Counted from the stretch's first letter, positions 41,430 through 51,303 are shown. The stretch is 54,798 nt of DNA from Phycisphaerales bacterium (GCA_029260495.1 JAJDDD010000004.1:1-54798); one strand, 5' to 3'. Made by a program: numbers and translations. Notes: a model not told the origin generated them from the sequence alone.

Positions 41430-41664
41430 GCGGACGGACGACCGATAAGTGAAACCGTCATGTCGTATGTTGTCCATGCAGAGCCCATCGGCATGCTGCT
41501 GTGGTGACTGAAGATCAACAGCGACGCCTCGTATGAGTTCCCACCTCTTTTTTCGTTGGCCGAAAATAGAGGGCGGGACACGTCAGCTATGCCCACGGGA
41601 CGCGATGACGAGCGATCTCTATACTGCCGCGCGACACATTCAGCCCGATCAGGGGAGCAGGTTC

Positions 41665-43623
41665 ATGAATCACAATCGCATTCTCCGTCACTCGCTTTGT
41701 TCGCAGCGGAGAGTCGCCAGGGCGATTTTCAGCGTGGCGACGATCGCCTGTTTGTGCGCCGCAGCTCCCGGCGCGCTCGCCCAGGACGCGGAGTCACCCG
41801 ATGCCGACGCGCCCGCCCCACTCCTTACGCCGACAGCGGAGGATGGCGGATCGCATACGATCTCCGGGTTTGAGATTGAATACGCGACGCCGAACCCGAG
41901 CCATCCCGGCGCTGAAGATGTCCTGCCTGCTGCGATCGAAGTTGTGCGCACGGAAGAAGGATGGGTGGCGCCGCGCAACGGCGGCGCGACATTGCTGGCG
42001 CTTGAGGATGTCCAGGTCGGCGACGAGCAGCGGTTTTTTGACTCAGCGCTGGTTTTGATCGCTCCGGCTGTTCTGCAACGGTATCTCGATCTTGGGCTCA
42101 TTGGCGTGTACGTTCAGCTTTCGCCGGAAGATTTCACTGTCCGCGATGGGCAGATAGTCGATCTTCGCCCGGCGGGAGACACGATTGTCACCATCCGTGT
42201 GACGACTGGCGTTGTGACACAGATCCAGACGATCGGCATGGGCGCGTGGATTCCTGAGGATGAGGAGCGCGTCAACAACCCGCGCCATGAGCGCATTCGC
42301 CTGCATTCGCCTGTTCAGCCTGCTTCGGCAGGTTCGCGCACAAGCCTTCTCGATCGTGAGTCGCTTGATGATTATGTTTTCCTGCTGAACCGGCATCCCG
42401 GCCGGCGGGTGGACATTGCTGTCGCTCCGACCGGAGTAGAGCAGGGCGCGGTCGCGCTTGATTACATCGTTGCGGAAAACCGCCCGTGGTTTCTCTACGC
42501 CCAGCTCTCCAACACCGGCACCGACTCCACGGATGAACTGCGCGAACGGTTCGGTTTCGTGCATAACCAGCTCACCGGCGCCGACGATATTTTCTCCATT
42601 GACTACATCACATCAAACTTCAATGAGCTTCACGCTGTCACCGCTTCTTATGAGCGGCCCATCGCGGGGGATTACCGTCTGCGCTGGCGGGCTTATGGTT
42701 CTTGGAATGAATACACGGCGAGCGATGTCGGCTTGCCGGGCTTTGATTTCGATGGGCGGGGGTTCTCTGCGGGTGCGGAAGTTATCTGGAACTTCTATCA
42801 GGATCGGCAGCTTTTTCTCGACTTTGTCGCTGGCGCCCGCTGGGAGCAGTCGCGCGTGCGGAACCCTCTTGCTGCCCTTGATGGCGACGCGGAGTTCATC
42901 ATTCCGTATGGCGGGCTGCGCCTTGAGCGATTTACCGACAGCGATCGCTCATCGGCTTCGGTTTTTCTTGAAGGCGGGATCAACACAGCTGGCGACGAGG
43001 ACGAGCTCGGCAGGACCGACGCCGACCCCGACTGGCTCACCCTCCAGTGGAGCGCGGCGCATTCCTTCTATCTTGATCCATTCTTCGCGCCCACTGTCGA
43101 AGAGGGAACGCCATCACTGGCGCACGAGGTTGCGCTTTCTGCACGTGGTCAGTTTGCATTCGGCGATCGGCTGATCCCGACGGCGGAGATTATCGCTGGC
43201 GGTCTATATACGGTGCGCGGTTTTCCGGAAGCGGTTGTCGCGGGTGATACGGGGTTCATTGCGACCGCAGAATATCGATTCCATGTTCCGAGAAGTTTCG
43301 AACCCGACCCCCAGCCCTCCGATCTTTTCGGACGTCCCTTCCGGTTTGCGCCGCAATATCAGTACGGCCCGACTGACTGGGACCTTATCCTTCGCGCTTT
43401 CGTGGATTTAGGCCGCACGATTACCAGCGACCGGCTATCGTTCGAGCAGAATGACACGTTGATCGGCGCCGGCATTGGCATTGAGCTTGCTCTCTCGCGT
43501 CACTTCATCGCACGCCTCGACTGGGGCTTTGCGTTGCGGGATGTTGAGCGGGCGTCGGGAGGCTCGAACAGGGTCGACGCCGGCGATGACGAGTTGCACT
43601 TTGTCATCACCGTCGTTTTCTGA
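41665..43623 (+). CDS. Two-partner secretion outer-membrane transporter (TpsB, ShlB/FhaC family)
   Basis: A 652-aa Omp85-superfamily transporter. GGGGAGCAGG precedes ATG 41665; the signal peptide ends after Ala39 (GALA then QDAES). POTRA-like domains lie about residues 120-290 (TIVTIRVTTGVVTQIQTIGMGAWI..., then LDDYVFLLNRHPGRRVDIAVAPTGVEQGAVALDYIVAENRP). The barrel (about 295-652) contains SNTGTDSTDELRERFGF, GDYRLRWRAYGSWNEY, GGLYTVRGFPEAVVAGDTGFIATAEYRFHVP (the VRGF-type loop motif of the family) and an F at the very end (HFVITVVF), the signature of outer-membrane barrels. It exports the TpsA protein encoded next. Two-partner secretion is best known in proteobacteria. Confidence 0.9.
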   Translation: MNHNRILRHSLCSQRRVARAIFSVATIACLCAAAPGALAQDAESPDADAPAPLLTPTAEDGGSHTISGFEIEYATPNPSHPGAEDVLPAAIEVVRTEEGWVAPRNGGATLLALEDVQVGDEQRFFDSALVLIAPAVLQRYLDLGLIGVYVQLSPEDFTVRDGQIVDLRPAGDTIVTIRVTTGVVTQIQTIGMGAWIPEDEERVNNPRHERIRLHSPVQPASAGSRTSLLDRESLDDYVFLLNRHPGRRVDIAVAPTGVEQGAVALDYIVAENRPWFLYAQLSNTGTDSTDELRERFGFVHNQLTGADDIFSIDYITSNFNELHAVTASYERPIAGDYRLRWRAYGSWNEYTASDVGLPGFDFDGRGFSAGAEVIWNFYQDRQLFLDFVAGARWEQSRVRNPLAALDGDAEFIIPYGGLRLERFTDSDRSSASVFLEGGINTAGDEDELGRTDADPDWLTLQWSAAHSFYLDPFFAPTVEEGTPSLAHEVALSARGQFAFGDRLIPTAEIIAGGLYTVRGFPEAVVAGDTGFIATAEYRFHVPRSFEPDPQPSDLFGRPFRFAPQYQYGPTDWDLILRAFVDLGRTITSDRLSFEQNDTLIGAGIGIELALSRHFIARLDWGFALRDVERASGGSNRVDAGDDELHFVITVVF

Positions 43624-43654
43624 CGGCGGGCTTGAGAGTCGGATAACTGAACCT

Positions 43655-43683
43655 GCGACGTTGAGTTCATCAATCAACGTCGC
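43655..43683 (+). promoter_or_regulatory. Perfect hairpin between tpsB and tpsA
   Basis: GCGACGTTGA (43655-43664), 9-nt loop, TCAACGTCGC (43674-43683): a 10-bp perfect stem with no T run after it, 32 bp after the tpsB stop and 24 bp before the tpsA start. Without the T run it is unlikely to be a terminator. It could adjust the ratio of tpsB and tpsA mRNA by stability or processing. Confidence 0.6.
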
Positions 43684-43707
43684 CGCCCTTTCCGGGGAGA
43701 TGGTCGG

Positions 43708-46700
43708 ATGAAAAATGAAAGATTTGCACATGCTGCTTCGGCGGCGCCCGCTGCTCGACTTGCGCTCGCTGCGGGATTCGCTATCAGTCTCACTTCGCTG
43801 CCCGCGCTTGCGGCGCCCCAAGGCGCACAGGTTGTTCGTGGCGATGTTCAACTTACGCGGCAGGGGGACTCGACCGTCATCCGCGCTTCCGATGGCTCGA
43901 TCATCAACTACCGCAGCTTTGACATCGCGGGCAATGAGAGCGTTCAGTTCCTCCAGCCGGATGCGGCTGCCCGCGTTCTGAATCGAATCAATAGCGCTAC
44001 ACCGACGCGCATCGACGGCGCACTGACTGCAAACGGGCGCGTTTATATTGTTAACCCGGCAGGCGTCATTTTCGGAGCCAACTCAGTTGTAGACGCTGCG
44101 GGCGTTGTCGCGGCGGCGGGACGGCTTTCTGACGCAGACTTTGCCGCGGGCGTTGACCATTTCACTGATGTGACTGGTTCGATTATCAACCGTGGGATCA
44201 TCACCGCGAACGCTGCGCATTTTATCGGCCAGCATGTTGAGAACCACGGCTCCATCATTTCCGAGAACGGAGTCGTTTCGTTGCTTGTTGGCAATGATGT
44301 GTTCATCGGTGAAGAGGGTGGGTCGATCTTTGTTCGTCTTGATGGCGCCGCCCTGGAAAGAGCAGGCGCCGCTGCTGCGAATGTGAGTCACGCTCCAAAC
44401 GACACGGGCATTGTGAACACAGGAAGCATTGATGCAGGGCGTGGCGTTGCGATCCTCGGCGCGGGCGACACCTACTCGCTGGCGATCTTCAACCAAGGCG
44501 AAATCAATGCGCCAAGCGGGTCTGTCGATGTCATTGCGCAGCGAGGCACTGTGCGCAATGAAGGCGTGATCTCCGCGAGTGTTCGTGAGGGCGCCGCTGG
44601 GGAGATCGTCATGCTCGCGCCCATCATCGAGCAAGCTGGGGTTGTTGAAGCTGACGCTTCATCCGGCGCCGCGGGCGATGTTCGCATTGACAGCTCACTT
44701 TCGACAACGCTGGCGGACGGGTCGGTGACCAGCGCCGCGGGCGGTGGCGGGCTCGCGAGCGGGGGTGAACTTCTCGTCCACGCTCGCGAGGGCGACACGC
44801 GCGTTGAGAAAGGCGCGCTCGTTGATATCTCGGGGGGCGAACTAGGAGGCGACGGGGGAACGGCTGAGATTAGCGCCGGCCAGCGCCTTGATGTGCGCGG
44901 CAAGCTCGCTGGTGATTCCCGGGTTGGTTACGCGAAGGCGTCCATCCTCTTTGACCCGCTCGACATCCAAGTCTTCGCGGGGCTTGACGGCGATCAACCC
45001 AATGATGGTGAAGCCTCGGACGGCTCGGTCGCTGGAACAGATTCACCTGGCGACACCTTCATGATCTCCACCGGCGCGATTGAAGACTTCGCGGGCGATG
45101 TTTTTCTGCAGGCGATCCGCGATATTCTCGTCGGCGAATCCATCAACAAGACCAACGGCGGTCTGGAGCTTGATGCGGGGCGCGATATTCTTCTTTCCGG
45201 CAACTTCGCCGGCTTCCAGGATATTTCGATCGCTGCAAACTTCCTCGACTTCACCGCGGGGCGCAACATTGTCGACGGCTCACTCGGCGGCGCCCAGCTC
45301 TTCTCGACCGCGACTGACATCACACTTGAAGCGCGCACCGGCGCGGTTGATTTCGGCATCGCAACCGTCCCCAATGGGCGCACGCTGAGCATTACACAGG
45401 CGCAGAGCAAGTTTGTTGGCGCCGGCCCGTCCGGGTTCGTCGGCAATCGTGAAAATACAAACCTCGTCGTCAATATCACGAACGGATGGCTCGTTTTTGG
45501 CGGTGATTTCGGTGGTGAAGGCGGCCCGCAGGAGCTTCTCTCCGTTGACGCGACGGCGTCGCAGTTCCTTCGCGTTGATGACGACATCATCGCTGGCGAC
45601 TTCGTTCGGATGCGGGCTGAAGACGATGTGCTTATCGACGGCTTCATCCACTCGCAGAATCTTATTGAGCTGCACGCAGGCACGGATGGCTCGGGCATGC
45701 TCAGCTTCCTTTCGCCGGGTTTAGATTTCGGCGCTGACACAATCGTTCTTCGCTCCGGCAATAACTCGGGGCTCGGAAATGCGAGCATTGACGCGCGCAC
45801 GAACATGCCGATCTTCCGAGGCGCCGCGCTGGGCGCGACGCGACCTGACAACTTTACCTTCCGTCAGGACGCTGCGGTTGACACCACTGATCTGCCACTG
45901 CTTTCACAGTTCGGCACGGGCAACGTGATGGGCATGAACTACCGGATTCAGTCTGATGACTCCAGCGTCACCATCATGGATGGGGCTTTTGTCGAGGGAA
46001 GCGATCTTGAGCTTCGCTCACAGATTGGCTCTTTCATTAATGATGATCTTGATCTTGAACGGCTGCTCGTCGTTGGGCCGGCGATCATTGATGACAATGT
46101 CACGACAACTGGCACGCAGACTTACAGCGGCGATGCAACCCTCACCGCGAACGCCACGCTCACAGGTTCACTCATCCGTTTCTTCGCCAACCTTGACGGC
46201 GCCAACGATCTCACGATTATTGGCGACGCACGCTTCGATGACGAAGTCGGAGAGGCTGCGCCACTTGACTCGCTCATTGTCAATGGCGACACCACCATCA
46301 ACGGCGGCGCGATTACAACCACCGGCAATCAGAGCTACAACGGCGAAACGACTATTGGCGACGACACCGAACTCACCTCCGTGATGGACGGCGTCATTCG
46401 GTTCGGCGCCGCGCTTGATGGGCCACACAGCCTTGATGTTCAAACCGGGGAAGGCGGGTTGATTGTTTTCGGCGGCAACGTCGGCGCGATGACGCCGCTG
46501 CTCGATCTCACGCTCACCACCGCCGGCGCCGACGGCGTGCGCGACATTCCAAATAAAGCAACGATCGTGGGTGAAAGCGACACCAGCTTCTTCGTTCGTG
46601 ATTTTGTCATGGGTCAGCACGAGAAGATGACGGTCAAGGGCGATCTACTCATCGACGCCAGCCGGGATGCTTTTGTCGGCGACCTTGTCTCGGTCGGCGA

Positions 46701-47754
46701 CATGACCGTCCGGGCTGCTGACACCATCACACTCTTGCTTCGCGATGCGAGCGATCTTATCGAAGCGGACGGCGACGTCGTCGCGGACCGCGGGCTTGAT
46801 TTCGTCGCGGGTGGTGATATGGAGTTTGACGGCGCGATTGCATTCGCAGGCGCCGGCCCTGATCCCACCTTCGGAGCCGTCGGCGCGCTGCCGACCAACG
46901 CTGGGCTGGCCGGCCTTGAGCTTTCCGCGATCGATCCTGCTCTTGTCACTGCAGACGCGCTGATGATGGACGACATGGTGCTCGACCAGCGCACCACCCC
47001 GGGCGATGGTCCCGGCCCGGGCCCTGATCCTGATCCTGATCCGGATCCTGATCCGGATCCAGAGCCAGAGCCAGAGCCCCAGCCGCAGCCCGATCCCGAG
47101 CCGCTTCCCGATGACATCGATGACGAGTTGGGCGGGGCTGACCGGATTCCACCTCAGTTCACTGACACCATTGTCCCCGATGCGTACAACGTCGTGCAGC
47201 TTCAGCAGATTGCGATCGCTGCCCGCGGCCCAAGCCAGACCGAAGCGGTCAACGGGCTCATCGGTCGGCTCATCTTCAATGACCTTCCCAACCAGCCGAG
47301 CGGGTTTGGCTCTGCATACACCATCGCAGCGACGCGCATGGACATTTACGCCGTCGAGCGTGTGATTGACAGCTACGAATCGGTCTTCGGACCGATCGGG
47401 GCTGAGCAACCGGCGATTGTCGCGCAATCAATCTCGGCTGCGATGGATCGCTACAACGCTGCTGACCTTGCGGCGCTGGGCATCGACAGCGCCAATGCTG
47501 ACCCGTTCCAGACTTACCTCGCCAACATGCCCGGCGAAGCTGAGGCTCTGGACTATGTTCTCAACCTCCAGCGTCTGCTTTTTGATCTTGGCGATCTCGG
47601 CCTGACGCCCCGCGAGTACGAACGGGCTCGCGCTACGCTGCTGGCTTCACTCATGAACGAGTCCAGCCTCACTCCCGAGCAGCTCTACCGCATGATTCGT
47701 CCGGTCCGCGGGGGCGCGGGCGGCAAAGGGCCGGCGGCCAGCCCTGTTCGGTAA
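43708..47754 (+). CDS. TpsA exoprotein (filamentous haemagglutinin-like)
   Basis: A 1348-aa exoprotein. GGGGAG precedes ATG 43708. A signal peptide ends near residue 36. The TPS secretion domain (about 37-290) opens QGAQVVRGDVQLTRQGDSTVIRASDGSIINYRSFDIAG and includes VYIVNPAGVIFGANSVVDAAGVVAA, matching the NPNGI motif recognised by TpsB. From about 290 to 1100 it continues as Gly/Asp-rich repeats forming a long beta helix. A Pro-Asp/Glu-rich linker (about 1101-1136, DPDP then EPEP repeats) leads to a separate helical domain of about 210 residues that I cannot assign. It ends in a basic Gly-rich tail. Product and transporter genes are adjacent and in the standard order. A role in adhesion or the outer coat is inferred. 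Confidence 0.9.
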   Translation: MKNERFAHAASAAPAARLALAAGFAISLTSLPALAAPQGAQVVRGDVQLTRQGDSTVIRASDGSIINYRSFDIAGNESVQFLQPDAAARVLNRINSATPTRIDGALTANGRVYIVNPAGVIFGANSVVDAAGVVAAAGRLSDADFAAGVDHFTDVTGSIINRGIITANAAHFIGQHVENHGSIISENGVVSLLVGNDVFIGEEGGSIFVRLDGAALERAGAAAANVSHAPNDTGIVNTGSIDAGRGVAILGAGDTYSLAIFNQGEINAPSGSVDVIAQRGTVRNEGVISASVREGAAGEIVMLAPIIEQAGVVEADASSGAAGDVRIDSSLSTTLADGSVTSAAGGGGLASGGELLVHAREGDTRVEKGALVDISGGELGGDGGTAEISAGQRLDVRGKLAGDSRVGYAKASILFDPLDIQVFAGLDGDQPNDGEASDGSVAGTDSPGDTFMISTGAIEDFAGDVFLQAIRDILVGESINKTNGGLELDAGRDILLSGNFAGFQDISIAANFLDFTAGRNIVDGSLGGAQLFSTATDITLEARTGAVDFGIATVPNGRTLSITQAQSKFVGAGPSGFVGNRENTNLVVNITNGWLVFGGDFGGEGGPQELLSVDATASQFLRVDDDIIAGDFVRMRAEDDVLIDGFIHSQNLIELHAGTDGSGMLSFLSPGLDFGADTIVLRSGNNSGLGNASIDARTNMPIFRGAALGATRPDNFTFRQDAAVDTTDLPLLSQFGTGNVMGMNYRIQSDDSSVTIMDGAFVEGSDLELRSQIGSFINDDLDLERLLVVGPAIIDDNVTTTGTQTYSGDATLTANATLTGSLIRFFANLDGANDLTIIGDARFDDEVGEAAPLDSLIVNGDTTINGGAITTTGNQSYNGETTIGDDTELTSVMDGVIRFGAALDGPHSLDVQTGEGGLIVFGGNVGAMTPLLDLTLTTAGADGVRDIPNKATIVGESDTSFFVRDFVMGQHEKMTVKGDLLIDASRDAFVGDLVSVGDMTVRAADTITLLLRDASDLIEADGDVVADRGLDFVAGGDMEFDGAIAFAGAGPDPTFGAVGALPTNAGLAGLELSAIDPALVTADALMMDDMVLDQRTTPGDGPGPGPDPDPDPDPDPDPEPEPEPQPQPDPEPLPDDIDDELGGADRIPPQFTDTIVPDAYNVVQLQQIAIAARGPSQTEAVNGLIGRLIFNDLPNQPSGFGSAYTIAATRMDIYAVERVIDSYESVFGPIGAEQPAIVAQSISAAMDRYNAADLAALGIDSANADPFQTYLANMPGEAEALDYVLNLQRLLFDLGDLGLTPREYERARATLLASLMNESSLTPEQLYRMIRPVRGGAGGKGPAASPVR

Positions 47755-48051
47755 CGAGCTCTGTTTTTCTTGACTAACTTTCCAATCCTTACAAAATCCT
47801 AAAATAATACAACAAGGGCTTCGCCCCAAGCCAATCTGGCAGGAGCGGAGTCCTTTTCGTGCGCACAGGCTCTATTCATGCTGGCCAAAACACCCTTATG
47901 CCCCTTTGCGAGGGCGCCGCCATTGCATCTTCTGCCCTGCGTGCAAAATCCTGTGACATGCCACCCCGGTACAAGCGTCTAAGGGAATGAGGACGTGAAA
48001 AGGCCAAGCTGGCTCCCCGGAATAAGTCGGAACAAGGAGATATGTGAACCC
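47755..48051. other. Intergenic region before the htrA-like gene
   Basis: About 300 bp. It has no gene. It contains an A/T-rich stretch with a possible promoter (47770-47797), a short GGGC-TTC-GCCC hairpin (about 47815-47825) without a T run, and the ribosome binding site AAGGAG (48034-48039) of the htrA-like gene. No clear terminator for tpsA was found. Confidence 0.4.
47770..47797 (+). promoter_or_regulatory. Candidate promoter upstream of the htrA-like gene
   Basis: TTGACT (47770-47775), 16 bp, CAAAAT (47792-47797), in an A/T-rich stretch that stands out from its surroundings. It would give a leader of about 250 nt. Confidence 0.35.
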
Positions 48052-49461
48052 ATGACTCATGACGCCCCTACGAAGACGACACCTCCCTCTCTCTCTCAAC
48101 GCGCTCGCGCAGCCGTCGCACTTCTTTGTGGCGCCTGCGCTGTTCCTGCGATTGCTCCGGAGGCTCTGGCTGCCTCACGCACGCCGACTCCTGAAATCTC
48201 AACGGAGTCACTCGTTTATGCGAATGCTCTTTCGGACGCCTTCCAGGCTGTCGCTCAGGCGGTGGGGCCGGCTGTCGTCAACATCCGCGCTACTTCGGCG
48301 CGGCGATCCGGCGCCCAACCCGGCGTGGGGACCGGCGTGATTTTCTCCGAAGACGGACTCATCCTCACCAACAACCACGTTGTCGCGGGCGCTTCGCGCG
48401 TCCTCGTGACGCTTAGCGACGGCCGCGCGTACCCCGCTGAGGTGGTCGGCCTTGACGCCAACACTGATCTTGGCGTCCTCCGGATTGACGCCCCCGATCT
48501 GACCGCTGCGGCGCTGGGTGACTCCGATACTGCGCAGGTCGGCCAATGGGTTGTCGCGATTGGCAATCCCTTCGGCCTTGATCAAACAGTCACCGCGGGC
48601 ATCATTTCGGCGCGTGGACGCTCCGGGCTTCGTCTGGCTGAATATGAGGATTTCATCCAAACTGACGCTGCGATCAATCCCGGCAACTCCGGCGGGCCAC
48701 TCGTCAATCTGAACGGCGAAGTCATCGCGATTAACAGCGCCATCACGAGTCGATCCGGCGGATCGGTCGGCATTGGCTTTGCGATCCCCATCAATATGGC
48801 GAGCTATATCGCGCGGAGCATTGTCGAAGACGGGCAGGTTGTGCGCGGATGGCTCGGCGTCAGCATGGCGCCGGTCAATACCGAGCGCGCGAGCTTCCAT
48901 GAATACGACGGCAACGACGGTGTCTACATCGCGCGCGTTCTTCCCTCCAGCCCGGCTGACCGTAGCGGATTCGCAATGGGAGATATTGTGACACGATTTG
49001 ATGGTCGGGATATCGAGAGTCCCAACCAGCTGCGCAACGCGATCGCTCTCACGCCGCCCGGACACGAAGTCGATATCGAGCTCTTCCGCGATGGCGAGTT
49101 CATCACGCTTCCGGTCAAGCTTGGCGACAAAGACCTCGCTGCTTCTCAGACGCTCGCGACAACCACCCGCGTTCCTCAACTCGGTCTCACCTTAGATACG
49201 CTTACGCCGACTCTCGCCCAGCGTCTGCGCTTCAAGCGCGATGTTGAAGCTGCGGTTGTCGTCACGGTTGAGCCGGGCAGTGTGGCCTATCGCGCGGGAA
49301 TCCGCCCGGGCCAGCTCATCGTCAGCGTCGAGGGCGAGCGCGTGCGCACAGCGAGTGCTGTCGCGAGCGCGATCGACAATATTAATCTACGGCAGGGCGC
49401 ACGGCTTCGCGTTGTTGATGGTCGGGGCGTCACGCACAATCTTGTGCTCCGCTCGGGGTAG
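48052..49461 (+). CDS. DegP/HtrA-type periplasmic serine protease
   Basis: A 469-aa S1C protease. The start is ATG 48052 (AAGGAG upstream). A signal peptide (about residues 1-42) is followed by the chymotrypsin-like domain (about 60-260) with the catalytic triad His109 (LTNNHVV), Asp139 ([10 protein letters not shown]) and Ser213 ([12 protein letters not shown]). Two PDZ domains follow, about 270-355 ([10 protein letters not shown]...[28 protein letters not shown]) and about 375-465 ([32 protein letters not shown]). All catalytic residues are present. It acts in periplasmic quality control, which suits its place next to a large two-partner secretion exoprotein. Not a heat-shock promoter that I can recognise. 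Confidence 0.93.
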   Translation: MTHDAPTKTTPPSLSQRARAAVALLCGACAVPAIAPEALAASRTPTPEISTESLVYANALSDAFQAVAQAVGPAVVNIRATSARRSGAQPGVGTGVIFSEDGLILTNNHVVAGASRVLVTLSDGRAYPAEVVGLDANTDLGVLRIDAPDLTAAALGDSDTAQVGQWVVAIGNPFGLDQTVTAGIISARGRSGLRLAEYEDFIQTDAAINPGNSGGPLVNLNGEVIAINSAITSRSGGSVGIGFAIPINMASYIARSIVEDGQVVRGWLGVSMAPVNTERASFHEYDGNDGVYIARVLPSSPADRSGFAMGDIVTRFDGRDIESPNQLRNAIALTPPGHEVDIELFRDGEFITLPVKLGDKDLAASQTLATTTRVPQLGLTLDTLTPTLAQRLRFKRDVEAAVVVTVEPGSVAYRAGIRPGQLIVSVEGERVRTASAVASAIDNINLRQGARLRVVDGRGVTHNLVLRSG

Positions 49462-49472
49462 GCAGTTTCTGC

Positions 49473-49500
49473 GAAAGGCTCGTTTTTGGATCGCCTTTTT
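49473..49500 (+). terminator. Weak terminator-like hairpin after the htrA-like gene
   Basis: AAAGGC (49474-49479) pairs with GCCTTT (49493-49498), loop of 13 nt, followed by two more Ts. A short stem, hence low confidence. Confidence 0.35.
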
Positions 49501-49534
49501 CGTGTTCGCTGGCCCCCCCTGCTATTCTGTCGCC

Positions 49535-50125
49535 ATGAACACTGAACAAGCCCGCGCCCTGATGCACGAGTGGACCGCCAGCCCCGCCCTTCGCGGCCAT
49601 ATGGAAGCGGTCGCCGCCTGCATGGACGCCTACGCGCACGAGATCGCCCCTGACGCGCGCGAACGCTGGGTTGTCGCGGGTCTGCTCCACGATTTTGACT
49701 ACGAGAAACACCCCTCCAAGGAAGAACATCCGTTCGTCGGTGTGAAACATCTGAAACAGTTGAAAGTTGATGAGGAAATCCGCACCGCCATTCTTGGTCA
49801 CGCAGAATACTCCGGCGTCCCGCGCGAGACGCCACTTGCCAGAACTCTCTTTGCCGTCGATGAGCTTGCCGGCTTTATCGTCGCATGCGCCAAGGTGCGC
49901 CCTTCGGGCATCTCGGATATGGCGCCGAAGAGTGTGAAGAAGAAACTCAAAGACAAGGCATTCGCCGCGGCTGTCAGTCGTGATGACATCAATAAAGGTG
50001 TCGAGGAACTCGCTGTCGATCTCACTGCGCATATCGAGAAGTGCATTGGTGCGATCCGGGACTGGTCGCGTGACAATGAGACTCTTCAAAACGCGGTGAC
50101 GCCGGCCGGCGCTGCAACTGCTTGA
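49535..50125 (+). CDS. HD-domain hydrolase (HDIG family)
   Basis: A 196-aa protein starting at ATG 49535; the longer open frame runs back into the htrA-like gene and has no homology. It has an HD phosphohydrolase core: LMHEWTASPALRGHMEAVAACMDAYAHEIA, then AGLLHDFDYEKHPSKEEHPFVGVKHLKQL (the HD metal-binding pair His-Asp), then ILGHAEYSGVPRETPLARTLFAVDELAGFIVACAKVRP. The last Asp of the metal set is in AVDELAG. Homologues are annotated only as HDIG/HAD-like hydrolases, and the substrate is not known. The DDAH gene follows after 9 bp, so the two probably form an operon. Confidence 0.88.
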   Translation: MNTEQARALMHEWTASPALRGHMEAVAACMDAYAHEIAPDARERWVVAGLLHDFDYEKHPSKEEHPFVGVKHLKQLKVDEEIRTAILGHAEYSGVPRETPLARTLFAVDELAGFIVACAKVRPSGISDMAPKSVKKKLKDKAFAAAVSRDDINKGVEELAVDLTAHIEKCIGAIRDWSRDNETLQNAVTPAGAATA

Positions 50126-50134
50126 TCAACAACC

Positions 50135-50956
50135 ATGCTTACTGCATTCACAAGACGCCCCAGCGATTTGATCGCCGACTGCCTGCTCACGTATATGGAT
50201 CGGGATCCGATCGACGCCGCTGTCGCGCGCCAGCAGCACGCTGCCTATGAACAGCTTCTTGCTCAGCTTGGTGTGCGTGTTGTTTCCCTCCCGCCGCGCA
50301 GCGACCTGCCCGATTCGGTCTTTATGGAGGACACAGCCGTTGTGCTTGATGAGCTTGCTGTTTTGTGCGCAATGGGAGATGCGGGGCGCGCCGGTGAAAC
50401 TGCACTCACCGAAGAGCTTCTTGCCCCGCACCGTGAAATTGCCCACGTCCGAGCCCCCGCCAGCCTTGAAGGGGGTGACGTGTTCCGTGTGGATCGCACG
50501 ATTTACGTCGGCCGCTCCACTCGCAGCGATGACGCTGGTATCCAGGCGCTCGCGCGTCATATTGAACCGTTGGGCTACGAGGTCTGTGCTGTGGACGTCA
50601 CCGGGTGTCTGCATCTTTCAACGGGCGCGAGCCATCTCGGGGATGGCCTTGTTCTTGCTAACCCAAACTGGATTGACACGACTGCGCTCGAGCGCCACGA
50701 ACTCATCGCGGTCGACGCCGCCGAGCCCTGGGCAGCGAACGCCATGCTCGTCGGGGACGCGCTCATCATGCCGGCGGAGTGTCCGCGCACGATTGAAAAG
50801 ATCGCGAAGACCGGCCGGAGCGTGGAAGCGACGCCGATCAGCGAGCTCGCCAAAGCTGAAGCCGGCCTGACGTGCATGCGCCTGCTGTTCAACACTGACA
50901 GCTCAACTCTGCCCGAAGAGTCTGATACGCGCGTAATCGAACCCGCCAACAACTAA
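50135..50956 (+). CDS. Dimethylarginine dimethylaminohydrolase (DDAH)
   Basis: A 273-aa guanidino-group-modifying enzyme of the amidinotransferase fold, hydrolysing N-methylated arginines to citrulline and methylamines. The layout MLTAFTRRPSDLIADC...DPIDAAVARQQHAAYEQLLAQLG and the catalytic residues match: the acidic SVFMEDTAVV and EGGDVFRVD, His160 in LHLSTGASHLG and Cys247 in EAGLTCMRLLF, near the positions of Pseudomonas DDAH (His162, Cys249). The enzyme is cytoplasmic. Bacterial DDAH could use dimethylarginine from protein turnover or host material. No arginine-use genes are nearby. Confidence 0.9.
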   Translation: MLTAFTRRPSDLIADCLLTYMDRDPIDAAVARQQHAAYEQLLAQLGVRVVSLPPRSDLPDSVFMEDTAVVLDELAVLCAMGDAGRAGETALTEELLAPHREIAHVRAPASLEGGDVFRVDRTIYVGRSTRSDDAGIQALARHIEPLGYEVCAVDVTGCLHLSTGASHLGDGLVLANPNWIDTTALERHELIAVDAAEPWAANAMLVGDALIMPAECPRTIEKIAKTGRSVEATPISELAKAEAGLTCMRLLFNTDSSTLPEESDTRVIEPANN

Positions 50957-50982
50957 GTAATCAAACTTCAAGCAGGGCTCGG

Positions 50983-51303
50983 CTAAGCGTCCACCACGGT
51001 GAAAGTTGAAAATGGCGTCATCGCCTCTTCGATGGAATGTAGCGGCACATACTCGCTGCATGCTTCAAACCGATCCCACAGCGCCAATACGTCAGGATGT
51101 TTGTGAGCCCGCACAATCGCGCCATCATCGGTCCATTCTGAAACATCAACAACCGTGCCGTCCTGAGCTCGCATGGTGATGTTTGGCCGGTCCGTCGCCA
51201 TTCCAAGCTGGCGCAAAAGTGTGAGCCGTTCTCGAACCAATGTGACCAACTCTTGATCTTTTCCAAGATGCGGCCGAAACGCAGCAATCACAATCCTGCC
51301 CAT
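50983..51303 (-). CDS. Small protein with ABM-like dimeric barrel fold
   Basis: A 106-aa protein from ATG 51303, behind GAGGAG. The upstream extension of the frame has no homology. The N-terminal MGRIVIAAFRPHLGKDQELVTLVRERLTLLRQLG and the alternation of hydrophobic strands and helices resemble the ferredoxin-like dimeric alpha/beta barrel (ABM-like) family. There is a strand pair (ITMRAQDGTVVDVSEW) and a helix (HPDVLALWDRFEACSEYVPL). The family includes monooxygenases and small stress proteins; no particular activity can be given. It is convergent with the DDAH gene. Confidence 0.7.
   Translation of the reverse strand: MGRIVIAAFRPHLGKDQELVTLVRERLTLLRQLGMATDRPNITMRAQDGTVVDVSEWTDDGAIVRAHKHPDVLALWDRFEACSEYVPLHSIEEAMTPFSTFTVVDA

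Noticed and set aside
47008-47115. Possible tandem repeat or CRISPR-like array in the DP/EP stretch
   Set aside because: The repeats are short codon-level repeats inside an open frame and there are no spacers.
46614-47427. Minus-strand frames opposite tpsA (Gly-Ser and Arg-rich repeats)
   Set aside because: They are the antisense of the proline-aspartate repeats and of beta-helix codons; no start sites or homology.
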